NCBI RefSeq assembly: GCF_021531715.1
Contig: NZ_JAFBIT010000002.1
Span: forward strand, 1 to 64,000
DNA length: 64,000 nt
Source of the DNA: Anaeromassilibacillus senegalensis
GTDB taxonomy: Bacteria; Bacillota; Clostridia; Oscillospirales; Acutalibacteraceae
Reading direction: 5' to 3'
The position numbers were made by a program, and so were the translations under genes. Each line of letters begins with the position of its first letter. Position 1 is the stretch's first letter. A model generated the notes under the pieces. The model was not told the DNA's origin, ran no database searches, and saw nothing but the letters and a program-made list of their open reading frames with translations. Below, one piece after another: positions 28,509-37,229 of the stretch.

Positions 28509-28538
28509 CGGTCAACGGTATATAATGATAGTTGACCG
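28509..28538 (+). promoter_or_regulatory. Operator and promoter of the TetR-ABC operon
   Basis: Perfect 8-bp inverted repeat CGGTCAAC-N14-GTTGACCG (28509-28516 and 28531-28538) enclosing the -10 TATAAT (28521-28526); a poor -35 (TTCTCA, 28498-28503) sits 17 nt upstream. A dimer of the TetR protein encoded next would cover the -10, which is classic autorepression with induction by an exported compound. Confidence 0.65.
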
Positions 28539-28575
28539 CAGCGGTTCACAGAAGATTGAAGAGGGGGATTCGAAT

Positions 28576-29220
28576 GTGAATGAAAAATTCTTCGCACTGC
28601 CAAAGGAAAAGCAGCAGCGCATTTTGAACGCCGGCTACCGTGTATTCGGCGCAAACAGCTACAAGAAAAGCCCGGTCAGCGAGATCGCTGCGGAGGCGGG
28701 CATCAGCAAATCGCTTTTGTTCCACTACTTCCGCAACAAAAAGGGGCTGTATCTCTACCTGTGGAAGCACGCCGCCGCTGTGACGGTTCAGTTTCTGACG
28801 GAAAGCGGATGCTATGAGCCGACGGATCTTTTCGAGATGATGCGGCTCGGCATGCAGGCAAAGCTTCGGATCATGGCGCTTTACCCCGATCTCGCAGCCT
28901 TCACGATCCGCGCCTATTATGAGCGGGACCCCGAAATCGAGCCGGAGATTCAAAAAAGCTATCTCGCAGCACTCGCGCAGAAAAGCGCGGGGGCGCTGGC
29001 ACGCGTGAATCCCGCGGATTTTCGTCCGGGGCTTGACCTTCAGATGATGTACCGCGAGATGTACTGGGCGTCTGAGGGATATCTCTGGGAAAAGATCCGC
29101 AGCAACACGCTCGACGTGGGACAGCTTGAAACCGACTTCAGCCGGCTTCTCGCATTCTGGAAAAGCATTTATTGCCGCAATGCGGCAGAAGAAGGAGGAA
29201 CACATGAAAACCATTATTGA
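28576..29220 (+). CDS. TetR-family transcriptional repressor
   Basis: A 214-residue regulator with an N-terminal TetR helix-turn-helix (KQQRILNAGYRVFGANSYKKSPVSEIAAEAGISKSLLFHYFRNKKGLYLYLW, residues about 10-60) and a C-terminal ligand domain. I chose the GTG at 28576, which has GAGGGGG nine bases upstream. The ATG at 28525 lies inside the -10 and cannot be in the transcript. Its end overlaps the start of the ABC ATPase gene by 17 nt, so it very likely controls that exporter. Confidence 0.88.
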   Translation: MNEKFFALPKEKQQRILNAGYRVFGANSYKKSPVSEIAAEAGISKSLLFHYFRNKKGLYLYLWKHAAAVTVQFLTESGCYEPTDLFEMMRLGMQAKLRIMALYPDLAAFTIRAYYERDPEIEPEIQKSYLAALAQKSAGALARVNPADFRPGLDLQMMYREMYWASEGYLWEKIRSNTLDVGQLETDFSRLLAFWKSIYCRNAAEEGGTHENHY

Positions 29221-30079
29221 AACAGACCGTCTGACCAAGAGCTACGGGAAAAGCCGCGGCATCCGCGACCTGACGCTGCAGGTCGGCGAGGGGGAAATCT
29301 TCGGCTTTATCGGGCCGAACGGCGCGGGCAAATCGACGACAATCCGCACGCTGCTTGGGCTGATCACGCCGACTTCCGGCACAGCCAACGTCCTCGGCAT
29401 GGACATCTCCCACCGCCGTGAAATTCTCGCGCGGACAGGCTACATGGCGGCGGAAGCGTCGTTTTATCCCGGGATGCGCGTCTCGCAGCTTCTCGCGCTC
29501 TCCGCTTCCCTGCGCGGCATGGACTGCACGGCGGAGGCAAAGCGCCTGTGCGAACGCTTCGAGCTGGACACGCAGAAGAAGGTGGAGACGCTCTCGCTCG
29601 GCAACCGCAAGAAGGTTGCCATCGTCTGCGCCTTCCAGCATAAGCCCGACCTGTACATTCTCGACGAGCCGACGAGCGGTCTCGACCCGCTGATGCAAAA
29701 GGAGTTCTTCGCACTGCTCCACGAGCGCCATGCGGCGGGCGCGTCGGTCTTTCTCTCGTCGCACGTACTCTCCGAAATTCAGCGGCACTGCACGCGGGCT
29801 GCCATCATCCGCGAGGGCGAGCTGATCGCCGCCGACCGTGTGGAGGCCCTGACCGGCGCAGGCGTACGCCGCGTGACACTGCACGGCGTCTCCGAAGCGC
29901 CCGACCTGCCCGGCGTGCAGCCCATTACCGGCGGTGCAGACAGCGTCAGCTTCTTCTACCGGGGCGCGCTGCAGCCCCTGCTCGCCGCTCTCCAGGCGCT
30001 GCCTATCACCGACATGACTGTGACGGAACCGGAGCTGGAGGAAATCTTCCTGCACTACTATGAAAAGAAGGAGGCGTAA
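29204..30079 (+). CDS. ABC transporter ATP-binding protein (exporter, ABC-2 type)
   Basis: A 291-residue ATPase with Walker A GPNGAGKST, Q-loop, a slightly altered signature LSLGNRKKVAI (LSGGQ is usual; LSLGN is common in the NatA/CcmA-like subfamily), Walker B LYILDEPTSGLD and switch SSHVLSE. A C-terminal domain of about 80 residues follows and ends ELEEIFLHYYEKKEA. GAAGGAGGAA precedes the ATG at 29204, inside the TetR gene. It pairs with the permease 5 nt downstream. Confidence 0.92.
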   Translation: MKTIIETDRLTKSYGKSRGIRDLTLQVGEGEIFGFIGPNGAGKSTTIRTLLGLITPTSGTANVLGMDISHRREILARTGYMAAEASFYPGMRVSQLLALSASLRGMDCTAEAKRLCERFELDTQKKVETLSLGNRKKVAIVCAFQHKPDLYILDEPTSGLDPLMQKEFFALLHERHAAGASVFLSSHVLSEIQRHCTRAAIIREGELIAADRVEALTGAGVRRVTLHGVSEAPDLPGVQPITGGADSVSFFYRGALQPLLAALQALPITDMTVTEPELEEIFLHYYEKKEA

Positions 30080-30084
30080 CCGCT

Positions 30085-30873
30085 ATGACTGTTTTTCTGC
30101 ATGAGCTTCGCCGCGGGCGAACCGCTTTCTGGGTCTGGACCGCATCCATCAGCCTGCTGCTTCTAACCTGCATGGTGTTGTTCCCGGAAATGTCCGGGCA
30201 AATGGACGGCGTAACCAAACTGTTCGCCAATATGGGCGGCTTTACCGCCGCATTCGGTATGGATCGCGTCAGCTTCGGTGACGTGATGGGCTTTTACGCC
30301 ATTGAGTGCGGCAACATCATCGGCCTCGGCGGCGCACTGTACGCCGCACTGCTCGGCATTGAATCGCTTTCGAGAGAGGAACAGGGCCACACGGCGGAAT
30401 TCCTGCTGACGCATCCCATTTCCCGCACGCGCCTCGTCGCGGAAAAGCTGGCCGCCGTGCTCACACAGCTTCTGATGATGAACGCGCTGGTCATGCTGCT
30501 TGCCTGGCTTTCGTTTATCATGATCGGCGAAACACCTGCCATACCGGATTTTATACTGCTGCACCTCGCGTTTACCGCGATGCAGCTTGAAATCGCCTGC
30601 ATCTGCTTTGCCGCCTCCGCATTCCTGCGGCGCGGCGGACTGGGGATCGGCATCGGCGCGGCGCTTCTGATGTATTTCCTTCACATCCTCAGCAACATCA
30701 GCGAGCAGGCGGAATTCCTGCGGTATGTCACGCCGTTTGCCTATGCGGACGCCGCATCCATTCTGGCGGATGGACGCATCGAGCTGCCCTTGCTTCTGCT
30801 CGGTCTGGGCTATGCGGCGGTTGGCGCCGTAATCGCCTTCCGGGTCTATCTCAAAAAAGACATTGCCGCCTGA
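30085..30873 (+). CDS. ABC-2 type transporter permease
   Basis: A 262-residue membrane protein with six predicted helices (VWTASISLLLLTCMVLF; AIECGNIIGLGGALYAALLG; LMMNALVMLLAWLSFIMIG; LHLAFTAMQLEIACICFAAS; LGIGIGAALLMYFLHIL; LLLLGLGYAAVGAVIAF). The cytoplasmic motif SLSREEQGHTAEFLLTHPISRTRLV is typical of ABC-2 permeases. With the ATPase it forms an exporter under TetR control. The substrate is unknown; drugs or peptides are plausible. Confidence 0.88.
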   Translation: MTVFLHELRRGRTAFWVWTASISLLLLTCMVLFPEMSGQMDGVTKLFANMGGFTAAFGMDRVSFGDVMGFYAIECGNIIGLGGALYAALLGIESLSREEQGHTAEFLLTHPISRTRLVAEKLAAVLTQLLMMNALVMLLAWLSFIMIGETPAIPDFILLHLAFTAMQLEIACICFAASAFLRRGGLGIGIGAALLMYFLHILSNISEQAEFLRYVTPFAYADAASILADGRIELPLLLLGLGYAAVGAVIAFRVYLKKDIAA

Positions 30874-30883
30874 TACATAGCGA

Positions 30884-30920
30884 AAGGCCTTCGATTCTCC
30901 GAAAAAGAACCGAAGACCTT
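30884..30920. terminator. Bidirectional terminator
   Basis: Stem 30884-30898 with 30906-30920 (two mismatched or wobble positions) between the convergent permease and maturase genes, with TTTTCTTGTTTT after it on the plus strand. Confidence 0.75.
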
Positions 30921-30928
30921 TTCTTGTT

Positions 30929-32059
30929 TTATCGCATCTTCAATCGGGCTGCGGCGATATTCGCCAGATCCGTCAGACGCCGTTCGGCGTGGGCAAAAAA
31001 CATTTCATAGCTTCTGCAGAAAATATTCCGTCCCAGCGCGCCGTCCGGCTGTACCGGGCGATGGCGCCGGCAGCCGCCCCGGCAGAGCGGAAAGAACCGG
31101 CAGGCGCGGCATTTGGGATCGACCGACGACGACGCTTCGATGAACCCGAGCGCGCGCCGCTGCGCGTTGATCTCCTCAAAGCCCGTTTCACGCAGATTGC
31201 CGAGCCGGTATGCGTCGAGCACATAGAAGTCGCAGGGATAGACCGAGCCGTCCGCTTCGATGACATGCTGCATGCCGCACACGCCGCTCATACCGCACGC
31301 CTCGGGCGGATACCCGAGCAGCATTTCCACATAATTTTCAAACTGTCGGATGGACACCGCGCCGCCCGCCTGCACGTCGCGGTACCAGAGATCAAACAAC
31401 GCGCACAGGAACGCGCCGTAATCCTCCGGCGTGAGCGAATACGGCTCGCCGCCGGGCACATCGCCAAATGGGTCAAGGCACGGGATGAACTGCAAATATT
31501 GCAGGTGGTTGCGCTTATAAAAATTATAGATACGGTTCACACGGGCCGCCGTCTGTTTGTTGACGACGGTCAGCACGTTGTATTCCACGTGGCGGCTTTC
31601 CAGAAGCTGGATTGCCTGCATGACGCGGTTGAACGTGCCCTCGCCGCGCGGATCGAGCCGGTTTGCGTCGTGCGTGTCCTTCACGCCGTCGAGCGAAATG
31701 CCGACGAGAAACCGGTTCTCCCGCAGAAAATCCGCCCATTCGCCGTCGAGCCCCAAGCCGTTTGTCTGTATGGCATTGTGGATGCGGACACGATTGACGT
31801 TGTACTTCTTCTGATGCGCCACAGCCCTGCGGAAGAAGTCGAGGCCGATCAGCGTCGGCTCACCGCCCTGAAACGCGACGGTACACTCCCGTTCCGCATA
31901 CGAAAGCCCTTTTTGCAGCACCGTCTCCAGCGTGTCGTCCGCCATGAAGCCGTACGATTCCTGCGCGCGTTTCCGGGTGATATCGTGGTAAAAGCAGTAT
32001 CGGCAGCGCAGGTTGCACAGGCCCGAGGCGGGCTTAATCAGCAGATGGACGGACTTCAC
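30929..32059 (-). CDS. Anaerobic sulfatase-maturating enzyme (radical SAM/SPASM)
   Basis: This 376-residue radical SAM enzyme converts the active-site Cys (or Ser) of sulfatases to formylglycine without oxygen. The SAM cluster cysteines are C15-x3-C19-x2-C22 (CNLRCRYCFY), the same positions as in the Clostridium perfringens enzyme. The C-terminal SPASM domain holds the auxiliary cluster cysteines (CGMSGVCG, CDFYVLDAYRLGN, CRACRFFPLCRGGC). The start is GTG with AAAGGAG. It is encoded 28 nt downstream of the sulfatase it presumably activates. Confidence 0.95.
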   Translation of the reverse strand: MKSVHLLIKPASGLCNLRCRYCFYHDITRKRAQESYGFMADDTLETVLQKGLSYAERECTVAFQGGEPTLIGLDFFRRAVAHQKKYNVNRVRIHNAIQTNGLGLDGEWADFLRENRFLVGISLDGVKDTHDANRLDPRGEGTFNRVMQAIQLLESRHVEYNVLTVVNKQTAARVNRIYNFYKRNHLQYLQFIPCLDPFGDVPGGEPYSLTPEDYGAFLCALFDLWYRDVQAGGAVSIRQFENYVEMLLGYPPEACGMSGVCGMQHVIEADGSVYPCDFYVLDAYRLGNLRETGFEEINAQRRALGFIEASSSVDPKCRACRFFPLCRGGCRRHRPVQPDGALGRNIFCRSYEMFFAHAERRLTDLANIAAARLKMR

Positions 32060-32086
32060 GACGATTCTCCTTTTGGGTTTTGCGCT

Positions 32087-33541
32087 TTACGCGCGCTTAT
32101 ATTTTTCACGGAGCTTCGCAGCGCCCTCCGCACGGCCCGTCTCTTCGAGGCGCTTTAAGTATGCGTCGAGATGGCCGCGCGCATGGTACGGGCCGCCCTC
32201 GTGGAGCACCGTCATCATCGGATCAATCGGGCTGTCGGACTTGAGCATCTGCTCATCGTGCCAGTCGAGAATGATCTTCGCGCCGACGGCACAAACCTCC
32301 GGATGTTCCGCCTTCACATCGTGCTGCTCGTGCGGGTCATTCCGGATATTGAACAGCATCTCTTTGTCAAAGAGGTGGAAACCGTCGTGATACGTGCGGA
32401 CGTAGAGCCAGTCGCCGAAACGCGCGGAACGCTGGCAGACGTGCGCCATCTGCGAGATCACAAGGCTGTCGCGGCCGGCTTCCGCGCCCTCCATGACGGC
32501 CTTGGCATAGCTTTTGCCGTCCCAGTTTTCGCCGGGCTTCACGCCGAGCAGCTCGGCCATCGTCGGAAGCAGGTCGAGGTTATAGTGGAGGCCGCTCTCC
32601 GAAATGCCCTTCTTGCCGCCCGGCCATTTGAGGATGAACGGGATGTGGCAGGTGGGGTAATCCGCCGTCGCATGCTCCGAATAAATGCCCAGCTCCCCCA
32701 TGTTCTCGCCGTGGTCGGAGGTGATGATGATTGCCGTATCGTCGTAGATGCCCTGCGCGCGCAGCAGATCCAAAATCTGCCCGACGAGCGTATCCGTATA
32801 ACGGATACCGCAGTCGTAACCGTCCATAATGCGCTTGAGGCCCGCCATGTCGTCGGCACTGCCCGGCATGCGCGGGAATTTCGGGTTTGTGGAATCGTCG
32901 TACATGCTGAGTTCGTTGATGCTGTGCGGTCCGGTATGCCGCTTGTGCAGCTCCAGCGTCTCCTCGCCGATCCAGGTGTGCATCGGTTCGTTTTCAAACG
33001 GGTTGCCAAACGATTCCGGCGCGCGGTACGGCGTATGCGGATCCCAGAAATGGACGTGCAGGAACCAATTGTCGCGTCCCTCGTTTCGCTTCAGCCAGTC
33101 GAGCGCAACCGGCAGCACGCGCTCGCCGGATTCGCCGCCGCGGCCGCCGACGTTGTAGCACTCATTGAAGCCCGCATTGAACCACCACGAGGAGTGGCGT
33201 TCCGGGAAGGTGCTGACCGACGCCGTGTGCATGCCGGCACGGCGGAAGATGTTGTGGAAGCAGTTTTCGTCGACCATGTCGGTAAAATCGCGCTCCGGGC
33301 CGGTCAGACGGCGATCCGCGGCGGTGCCGCCATGTCCCACCGCGCCGTTGCGAATGCCGAACATGCCGCTGACCAGCGAGGCGCGGGACGGCAGACAGGG
33401 CGCATCCGAGCAGTAATACTGGTCAAAGCGGATGCCCTCCGCGCAGACACGGTCCATATTCGGCGTCGTGCAGCGCTCATAGCCGTAGCAGCCCATGTGG
33501 TCGGGCCGAAGCGTATCGATGTCTATAAACAGAATTCTCAT
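32087..33541 (-). CDS. Sulfatase, Cys-type (formylglycine-dependent)
   Basis: A 484-residue alkaline-phosphatase-superfamily sulfatase. The metal site begins with DIDTLRPDHMGCYGY (residues 7-21), and the modified residue is Cys49 in the CxPxR signature (CLPSR, 49-53). HDxNP-type residues follow in SDHGENMGELGIYSEHATADYP. No signal peptide is seen, so it appears cytoplasmic and would act on small sulfated glycans after uptake, or possibly be a related phosphoesterase. ATG 33541 has GGAGGAAA upstream. The Cys-type active site agrees with the adjacent anaerobic maturase. Confidence 0.93.
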   Translation of the reverse strand: MRILFIDIDTLRPDHMGCYGYERCTTPNMDRVCAEGIRFDQYYCSDAPCLPSRASLVSGMFGIRNGAVGHGGTAADRRLTGPERDFTDMVDENCFHNIFRRAGMHTASVSTFPERHSSWWFNAGFNECYNVGGRGGESGERVLPVALDWLKRNEGRDNWFLHVHFWDPHTPYRAPESFGNPFENEPMHTWIGEETLELHKRHTGPHSINELSMYDDSTNPKFPRMPGSADDMAGLKRIMDGYDCGIRYTDTLVGQILDLLRAQGIYDDTAIIITSDHGENMGELGIYSEHATADYPTCHIPFILKWPGGKKGISESGLHYNLDLLPTMAELLGVKPGENWDGKSYAKAVMEGAEAGRDSLVISQMAHVCQRSARFGDWLYVRTYHDGFHLFDKEMLFNIRNDPHEQHDVKAEHPEVCAVGAKIILDWHDEQMLKSDSPIDPMMTVLHEGGPYHARGHLDAYLKRLEETGRAEGAAKLREKYKRA

Positions 33542-33574
33542 GACTTTTCCTCCGGATCTGTTCTGAAAAACGCA

Positions 33575-33615
33575 GAGCGGGCGCACTGCGGATGATCCGC
33601 GCGGCGCGCCCGTAA
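33575..33615 (-). terminator. Probable terminator of the DUF4867 gene
   Basis: CGGGCGC and GCGCCCG arms enclose a GC-rich loop just past the stop at 33625. On the minus strand the stem is followed by CTCTGCGTTTTT. Confidence 0.5.
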
Positions 33616-33624
33616 AGCTTTTTG

Positions 33625-34239
33625 TTATTTCAGACAAATGTTCTCGCCGACAAGACCGACGTACTGACCGGGCGCGGCAGCCTCCGGATGCACAAGCAGC
33701 CACTTGTTGCGGGCGAAGAGCATCTCGTCCTCCAGACACTTCGGCGCGCGCTTCTCAATCGCCGTGTTCGTACCCTTCGGCAGAACGACGACGCACTTGA
33801 AGCCGCCCTCTGCCGCGTTGCACGGCGCATAGTGCAGCGTGGTCGCATAGACCTCGATGATCGTGCCTGCCGGTACAAGGAACGCCTCAACCTTCGCGGT
33901 GTCGTATTTGCCGTCCTGAATATCCTGCTCGGAGCCGATGAGGAGGATCAGGTCGGTGACCGCGATGTTGATCTCGCTGTCTCTGTGATACTCGAGACCG
34001 TTGAGCTTGTGGTTATTGCCGTTGCAGTAGCCAATCTGGATCGGCATGCCGCCGTACAGCGTGTACGCCACGTCCGCGGCGCTCGCGCATGCCTCAAGGG
34101 ATTCGTCACCGGGCACATAGATGACATGCTCCGGGCACGGCGTCGCGCCCATGGCCTCGATGATATCGGAGCAGTCAAGTCCCTCGATGACCTTGCCGTA
34201 CTTCGCAAAGGAAGCGTCTGTTACCTTCTGAATCTGCAT
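33625..34239 (-). CDS. DUF4867-family protein
   Basis: A 204-residue cytoplasmic protein of a family I know only as DUF4867, found in Clostridia near sugar-acid and tagatose genes. It looks like a cupin: GMPIQIGYCNGNNHKLNGLEYHRDSEINIAVTDLILLIG-type strands followed by FLVPAGTIIEVYATTLHYAPC, similar in layout to ureidoglycolate-lyase-like sugar isomerases. The start at 34239 (MQIQKVTDASF) has a weak AAAGAGG. It has its own promoter (34295-34323) and terminator. The substrate is unknown. Confidence 0.8.
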   Translation of the reverse strand: MQIQKVTDASFAKYGKVIEGLDCSDIIEAMGATPCPEHVIYVPGDESLEACASAADVAYTLYGGMPIQIGYCNGNNHKLNGLEYHRDSEINIAVTDLILLIGSEQDIQDGKYDTAKVEAFLVPAGTIIEVYATTLHYAPCNAAEGGFKCVVVLPKGTNTAIEKRAPKCLEDEMLFARNKWLLVHPEAAAPGQYVGLVGENICLK

Positions 34240-34294
34240 AAAATTACCTCTTTCTTTCTGGATTTCCGAACAACTTCGGTACAACTCCAACCTG

Positions 34295-34323
34295 ATTATA
34301 CCGAAACCGGACCCAAATTGCAA
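34295..34323 (-). promoter_or_regulatory. Promoter of the DUF4867 gene
   Basis: Minus strand: TTGCAA (34323-34318), 17 nt, TATAAT (34300-34295). The leader is about 50 nt. Confidence 0.7.
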
Positions 34324-34378
34324 CCCCAATATAAAAAACAGATGCGCACATATGCAGTACGCATCTGTCTCTTGTTTT

Positions 34379-35599
34379 TTACATCATTTCACGCTTATGC
34401 TTGCGCTTTTTCCAGATGATGATCGCGACATAGATGCCGAGAAAGACGACAATGATCGCGATGAGAACCGCCGCGTCGCCGGGGCCGCCCATCTTGACCT
34501 CCGCCCAGAGCGTATCGATCAGCGCGCTCGTCTCTGCAGGCAGGTTGACAAACACCTCCGTATTCCGGAGCGTCTCCTCATCCGGGTAGAAGATCGGGTT
34601 TTCTACCGTTTCCGGCTCAAGGTATTCCTTGGCCGCCGTTTCGGGCGTCGCGTAGCCGACATAATCCATGTTCGCGCCAGCGATTTCCGGGTCGCACATA
34701 AAATTGATATATGCCTCGGCCTCGGCCTTATGCGCCGAGCCCGCCGGGATGCACATCGCGTCGACAAAGAAGTTCGTGCCTTCTTCGGGAATGATAAACT
34801 CGATGCTGTCGTTTTCCTCGACCAGAACGCCCGCATCGCCGGAATAGTACGGCGCGAGCCACGCCTCGCCGCTTTCCATCTTGTCGAAGATCTGATCCAT
34901 GACGTACGCCTGCACGAGCGGCTTCTGCTCCTTTAAGAGCATCGCCGCCTCCTCCCACTCACCGGAATTCGTCGTGTTGAGCGAAAAGCCGAGGCGCATC
35001 TGTGCAATTGCAAAGGCGTCGCGCGGATTGTCAAACATCAGGATCTTGTCCTTGTACTGCTCGTCCCAGAGGATCGACCAGCTTGTGACCGGCTCCGTGA
35101 CGTAATCGACGTTGTAGAACAGGCCGACCGTACCCCACGTGTACGGCACGGAATGCGCACTGCCCGCGTCGTAATCCGGATCGCGGAATTGCTCGTCGAT
35201 ATATTCGAAATTCGGAATATTTGAAAAATCCAGCTCCTCGAGCATGTTTTCCGCAATCATCTTGGAAATCATGTAGTCGGAGGGAAAGATCACGTCGTAA
35301 TCCGCGCCGCCGCCTGCAAGCTTCGAATACAGCGATTCGTTCGTATCAAAGGTCGTGTAGTTGACGCCGATGCCGGTGCGCCGCGTGAACTCCGCGTTCA
35401 CGTCGAGCGAGCCCTCGGTGCCGTTCGAGATGTATTCGCCCCAGTTGTAGACGTTGATCGTCACGCCGGTCGGCTCTGCGTCGGGATATTCCTCCGAGAA
35501 ATCCCAGCCGCCGTCCGCCTCGTCTGCGGATACCGGCAGCACGAGCACCGTGCAGAGCAGCGCGGCGAGAAGGAGAAGAGAAACGAGTTTTTTCATCAT
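34379..35599 (-). CDS. potD: Spermidine/putrescine-binding protein PotD, membrane-anchored at the C-terminus
   Basis: A 406-residue polyamine-binding protein (NVYNWGEYISNG, YDVIFPSDYMISKM, SVPYTWGTVGLFYNVDYV and FFVDAMCIPAGSAHKAEAEAYINF are all PotD-like). It has a signal peptide (MMKKLVSLLLLAALLCTVLVLPVSA) with no lipobox Cys at the cleavage site. Instead a C-terminal membrane helix (AAVLIAIIVVFLGIYVAIIIW, about 376-396) and a basic tail anchor it. This is unusual for a Gram-positive binding protein. It is the last gene of potABCD; the ATG overlaps the potC stop. Confidence 0.93.
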   Translation of the reverse strand: MMKKLVSLLLLAALLCTVLVLPVSADEADGGWDFSEEYPDAEPTGVTINVYNWGEYISNGTEGSLDVNAEFTRRTGIGVNYTTFDTNESLYSKLAGGGADYDVIFPSDYMISKMIAENMLEELDFSNIPNFEYIDEQFRDPDYDAGSAHSVPYTWGTVGLFYNVDYVTEPVTSWSILWDEQYKDKILMFDNPRDAFAIAQMRLGFSLNTTNSGEWEEAAMLLKEQKPLVQAYVMDQIFDKMESGEAWLAPYYSGDAGVLVEENDSIEFIIPEEGTNFFVDAMCIPAGSAHKAEAEAYINFMCDPEIAGANMDYVGYATPETAAKEYLEPETVENPIFYPDEETLRNTEVFVNLPAETSALIDTLWAEVKMGGPGDAAVLIAIIVVFLGIYVAIIIWKKRKHKREMM

Positions 35600-36414
35600 A
35601 CCACACGCTCCTTTTCCGCCTTCTTGGCGCGGCGCTCATCGCGCGCCTGCCGGACATTGATGATGATCAGGAGCACCATGATGCAGACAAAAAGCACCGT
35701 GGAAAGTGCGTTGATCTCCGGAGAAATGCGTTTTCTCGTCATCGAATAGATGTAGATCGGCAGCGTCTGGGTTGTGCCGCTCGTGAAATAGCTGATGACG
35801 AAATCATCGATTGAAAGCGTAAACGCCATGATCATGCCGGTGACGATGCCGGGCATGATCTCCGGCAGGACAACCTTGAAGAACGCGCGCACCGGCGGAC
35901 AGCCGAGATCCTGCGCCGCTTCGAACAGGTTCGGATTCATCTGGCGCAGCTTCGGCAGCACCGAGAGAATCACATACGGCAGACAGAACGTGATGTGCGC
36001 GATGATCAGCGACGCCATGCCGAGGCTCCGGCCGCCGAACAGGCTGACCGCCGCGACAAAGAGCAGCATCATCGAAACGCCGGTCACAATCTCCGGATTC
36101 ACCATCGGGAAGTTCGTGATGTTCATCATGATCTTCTTCGGCAGGCGCTTCATGCGGTTGATGCCGACCGCCGCCAGCGTGCCGAGGATTGTGGACGCAA
36201 TCGCCGCGACAACGGCGATGATCAGCGTGTTGAGCAGCGCCTCGAGGATATAGCGATCCTGAAACAGGCGCTCATACCAGCGGAGCGTGAAGCCGGAAAA
36301 CTGTGTGCGGCTGGAGGTATCCGTATCGTTGAACGAGAAGATAATCAGCACAAAGATCGGCGCATACAGGAAAATAAAGATGAGCGCCGTGTAAATTTTC
36401 GACAGAATTTTCAC
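35596..36414 (-). CDS. potC: Spermidine/putrescine ABC transporter permease PotC
   Basis: A 272-residue inner-membrane permease with six helices and the EAA loop EAAQDLGCPPVRAFFKVVLPEIMPG that docks the ATPase PotA. The start is GTG, overlapping the potB stop (GTGA). The C-terminus is basic and cytoplasmic. Confidence 0.95.
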   Translation of the reverse strand: MKILSKIYTALIFIFLYAPIFVLIIFSFNDTDTSSRTQFSGFTLRWYERLFQDRYILEALLNTLIIAVVAAIASTILGTLAAVGINRMKRLPKKIMMNITNFPMVNPEIVTGVSMMLLFVAAVSLFGGRSLGMASLIIAHITFCLPYVILSVLPKLRQMNPNLFEAAQDLGCPPVRAFFKVVLPEIMPGIVTGMIMAFTLSIDDFVISYFTSGTTQTLPIYIYSMTRKRISPEINALSTVLFVCIMVLLIIINVRQARDERRAKKAEKERVV

Positions 36415-37229
36415 AGGATCATCCCTCCTCCCACGCTTTCGCCGTCATCGAACTGGTTCATGATGCCCATGCAGATGAGGATGATGACCATGAGGACGAG
36501 CGAAATGGCCGAGCCAAGGTTCGGGTTATACGCCGAACCGAGGAATTGCATATCGATGAGGTCGCCGATCAAGAGGTTTCCGCCGCCGCCGAGCATCTTT
36601 GAGATGATGAAGGTGGAAACGGCCGGCACGAAGACCATCGTGATGCCGGAAATGACGCCCGGCATGCTCATCGGGAACACGACCTTGAGGAAAACCTTGC
36701 GGTCGTTTGCGCCGAGATCCTGCGCCGCCTCAATAACGCTGTTGTCGATCTTCGTCAGCACGGAATAGAGCGGCAGAATCATGTACGGGATATAGTTGTA
36801 AACCATGCCGAGTACAACGGCGCCGGCGGTGTTGATCATGTGCACGCGCGGCAGACCGATGGCAACCAGCATATTGTTGATGAGGCCGTTGTCCTCGAGC
36901 AGAGACATCCACGCATAGGTGCGCAGCAGAAAGTTCATCCACATCGGGAGCATGACGAGCATAATCATGATGCTCTGGCGGTTCGCCTTGGCCTTCGCAA
37001 TCGTATACGCAAGCGGGTAGCCGAGCAGGAGCGAAATCGCGGTCGCAAGCGCGCCAAGCCAGATGGAGCGCAGAAAGACGTTGGAATATTGGCCAACGCG
37101 CAGAATATTGTCGAGCGTAAACGCGCCGCTTTTGTCCGTGAAGGCGAAAAACGCCACAAGGCCCATCGGCACGATGATGAACAGCGTCATCCAAATCGTG
37201 TACGGGGCGGAAATCAGCTTAGTACGCAT
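36411..37229 (-). CDS. potB: Spermidine/putrescine ABC transporter permease PotB
   Basis: A 272-residue permease, partner of PotC, with six helices and the EAA loop [28 protein letters not shown] 37229 ([17 protein letters not shown]) is chosen over the longer frame because that extension is only the shadow of the potA end. It overlaps the end of potA by 11 nt. Confidence 0.95.
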   Translation of the reverse strand: MRTKLISAPYTIWMTLFIIVPMGLVAFFAFTDKSGAFTLDNILRVGQYSNVFLRSIWLGALATAISLLLGYPLAYTIAKAKANRQSIMIMLVMLPMWMNFLLRTYAWMSLLEDNGLINNMLVAIGLPRVHMINTAGAVVLGMVYNYIPYMILPLYSVLTKIDNSVIEAAQDLGANDRKVFLKVVFPMSMPGVISGITMVFVPAVSTFIISKMLGGGGNLLIGDLIDMQFLGSAYNPNLGSAISLVLMVIILICMGIMNQFDDGESVGGGMIL

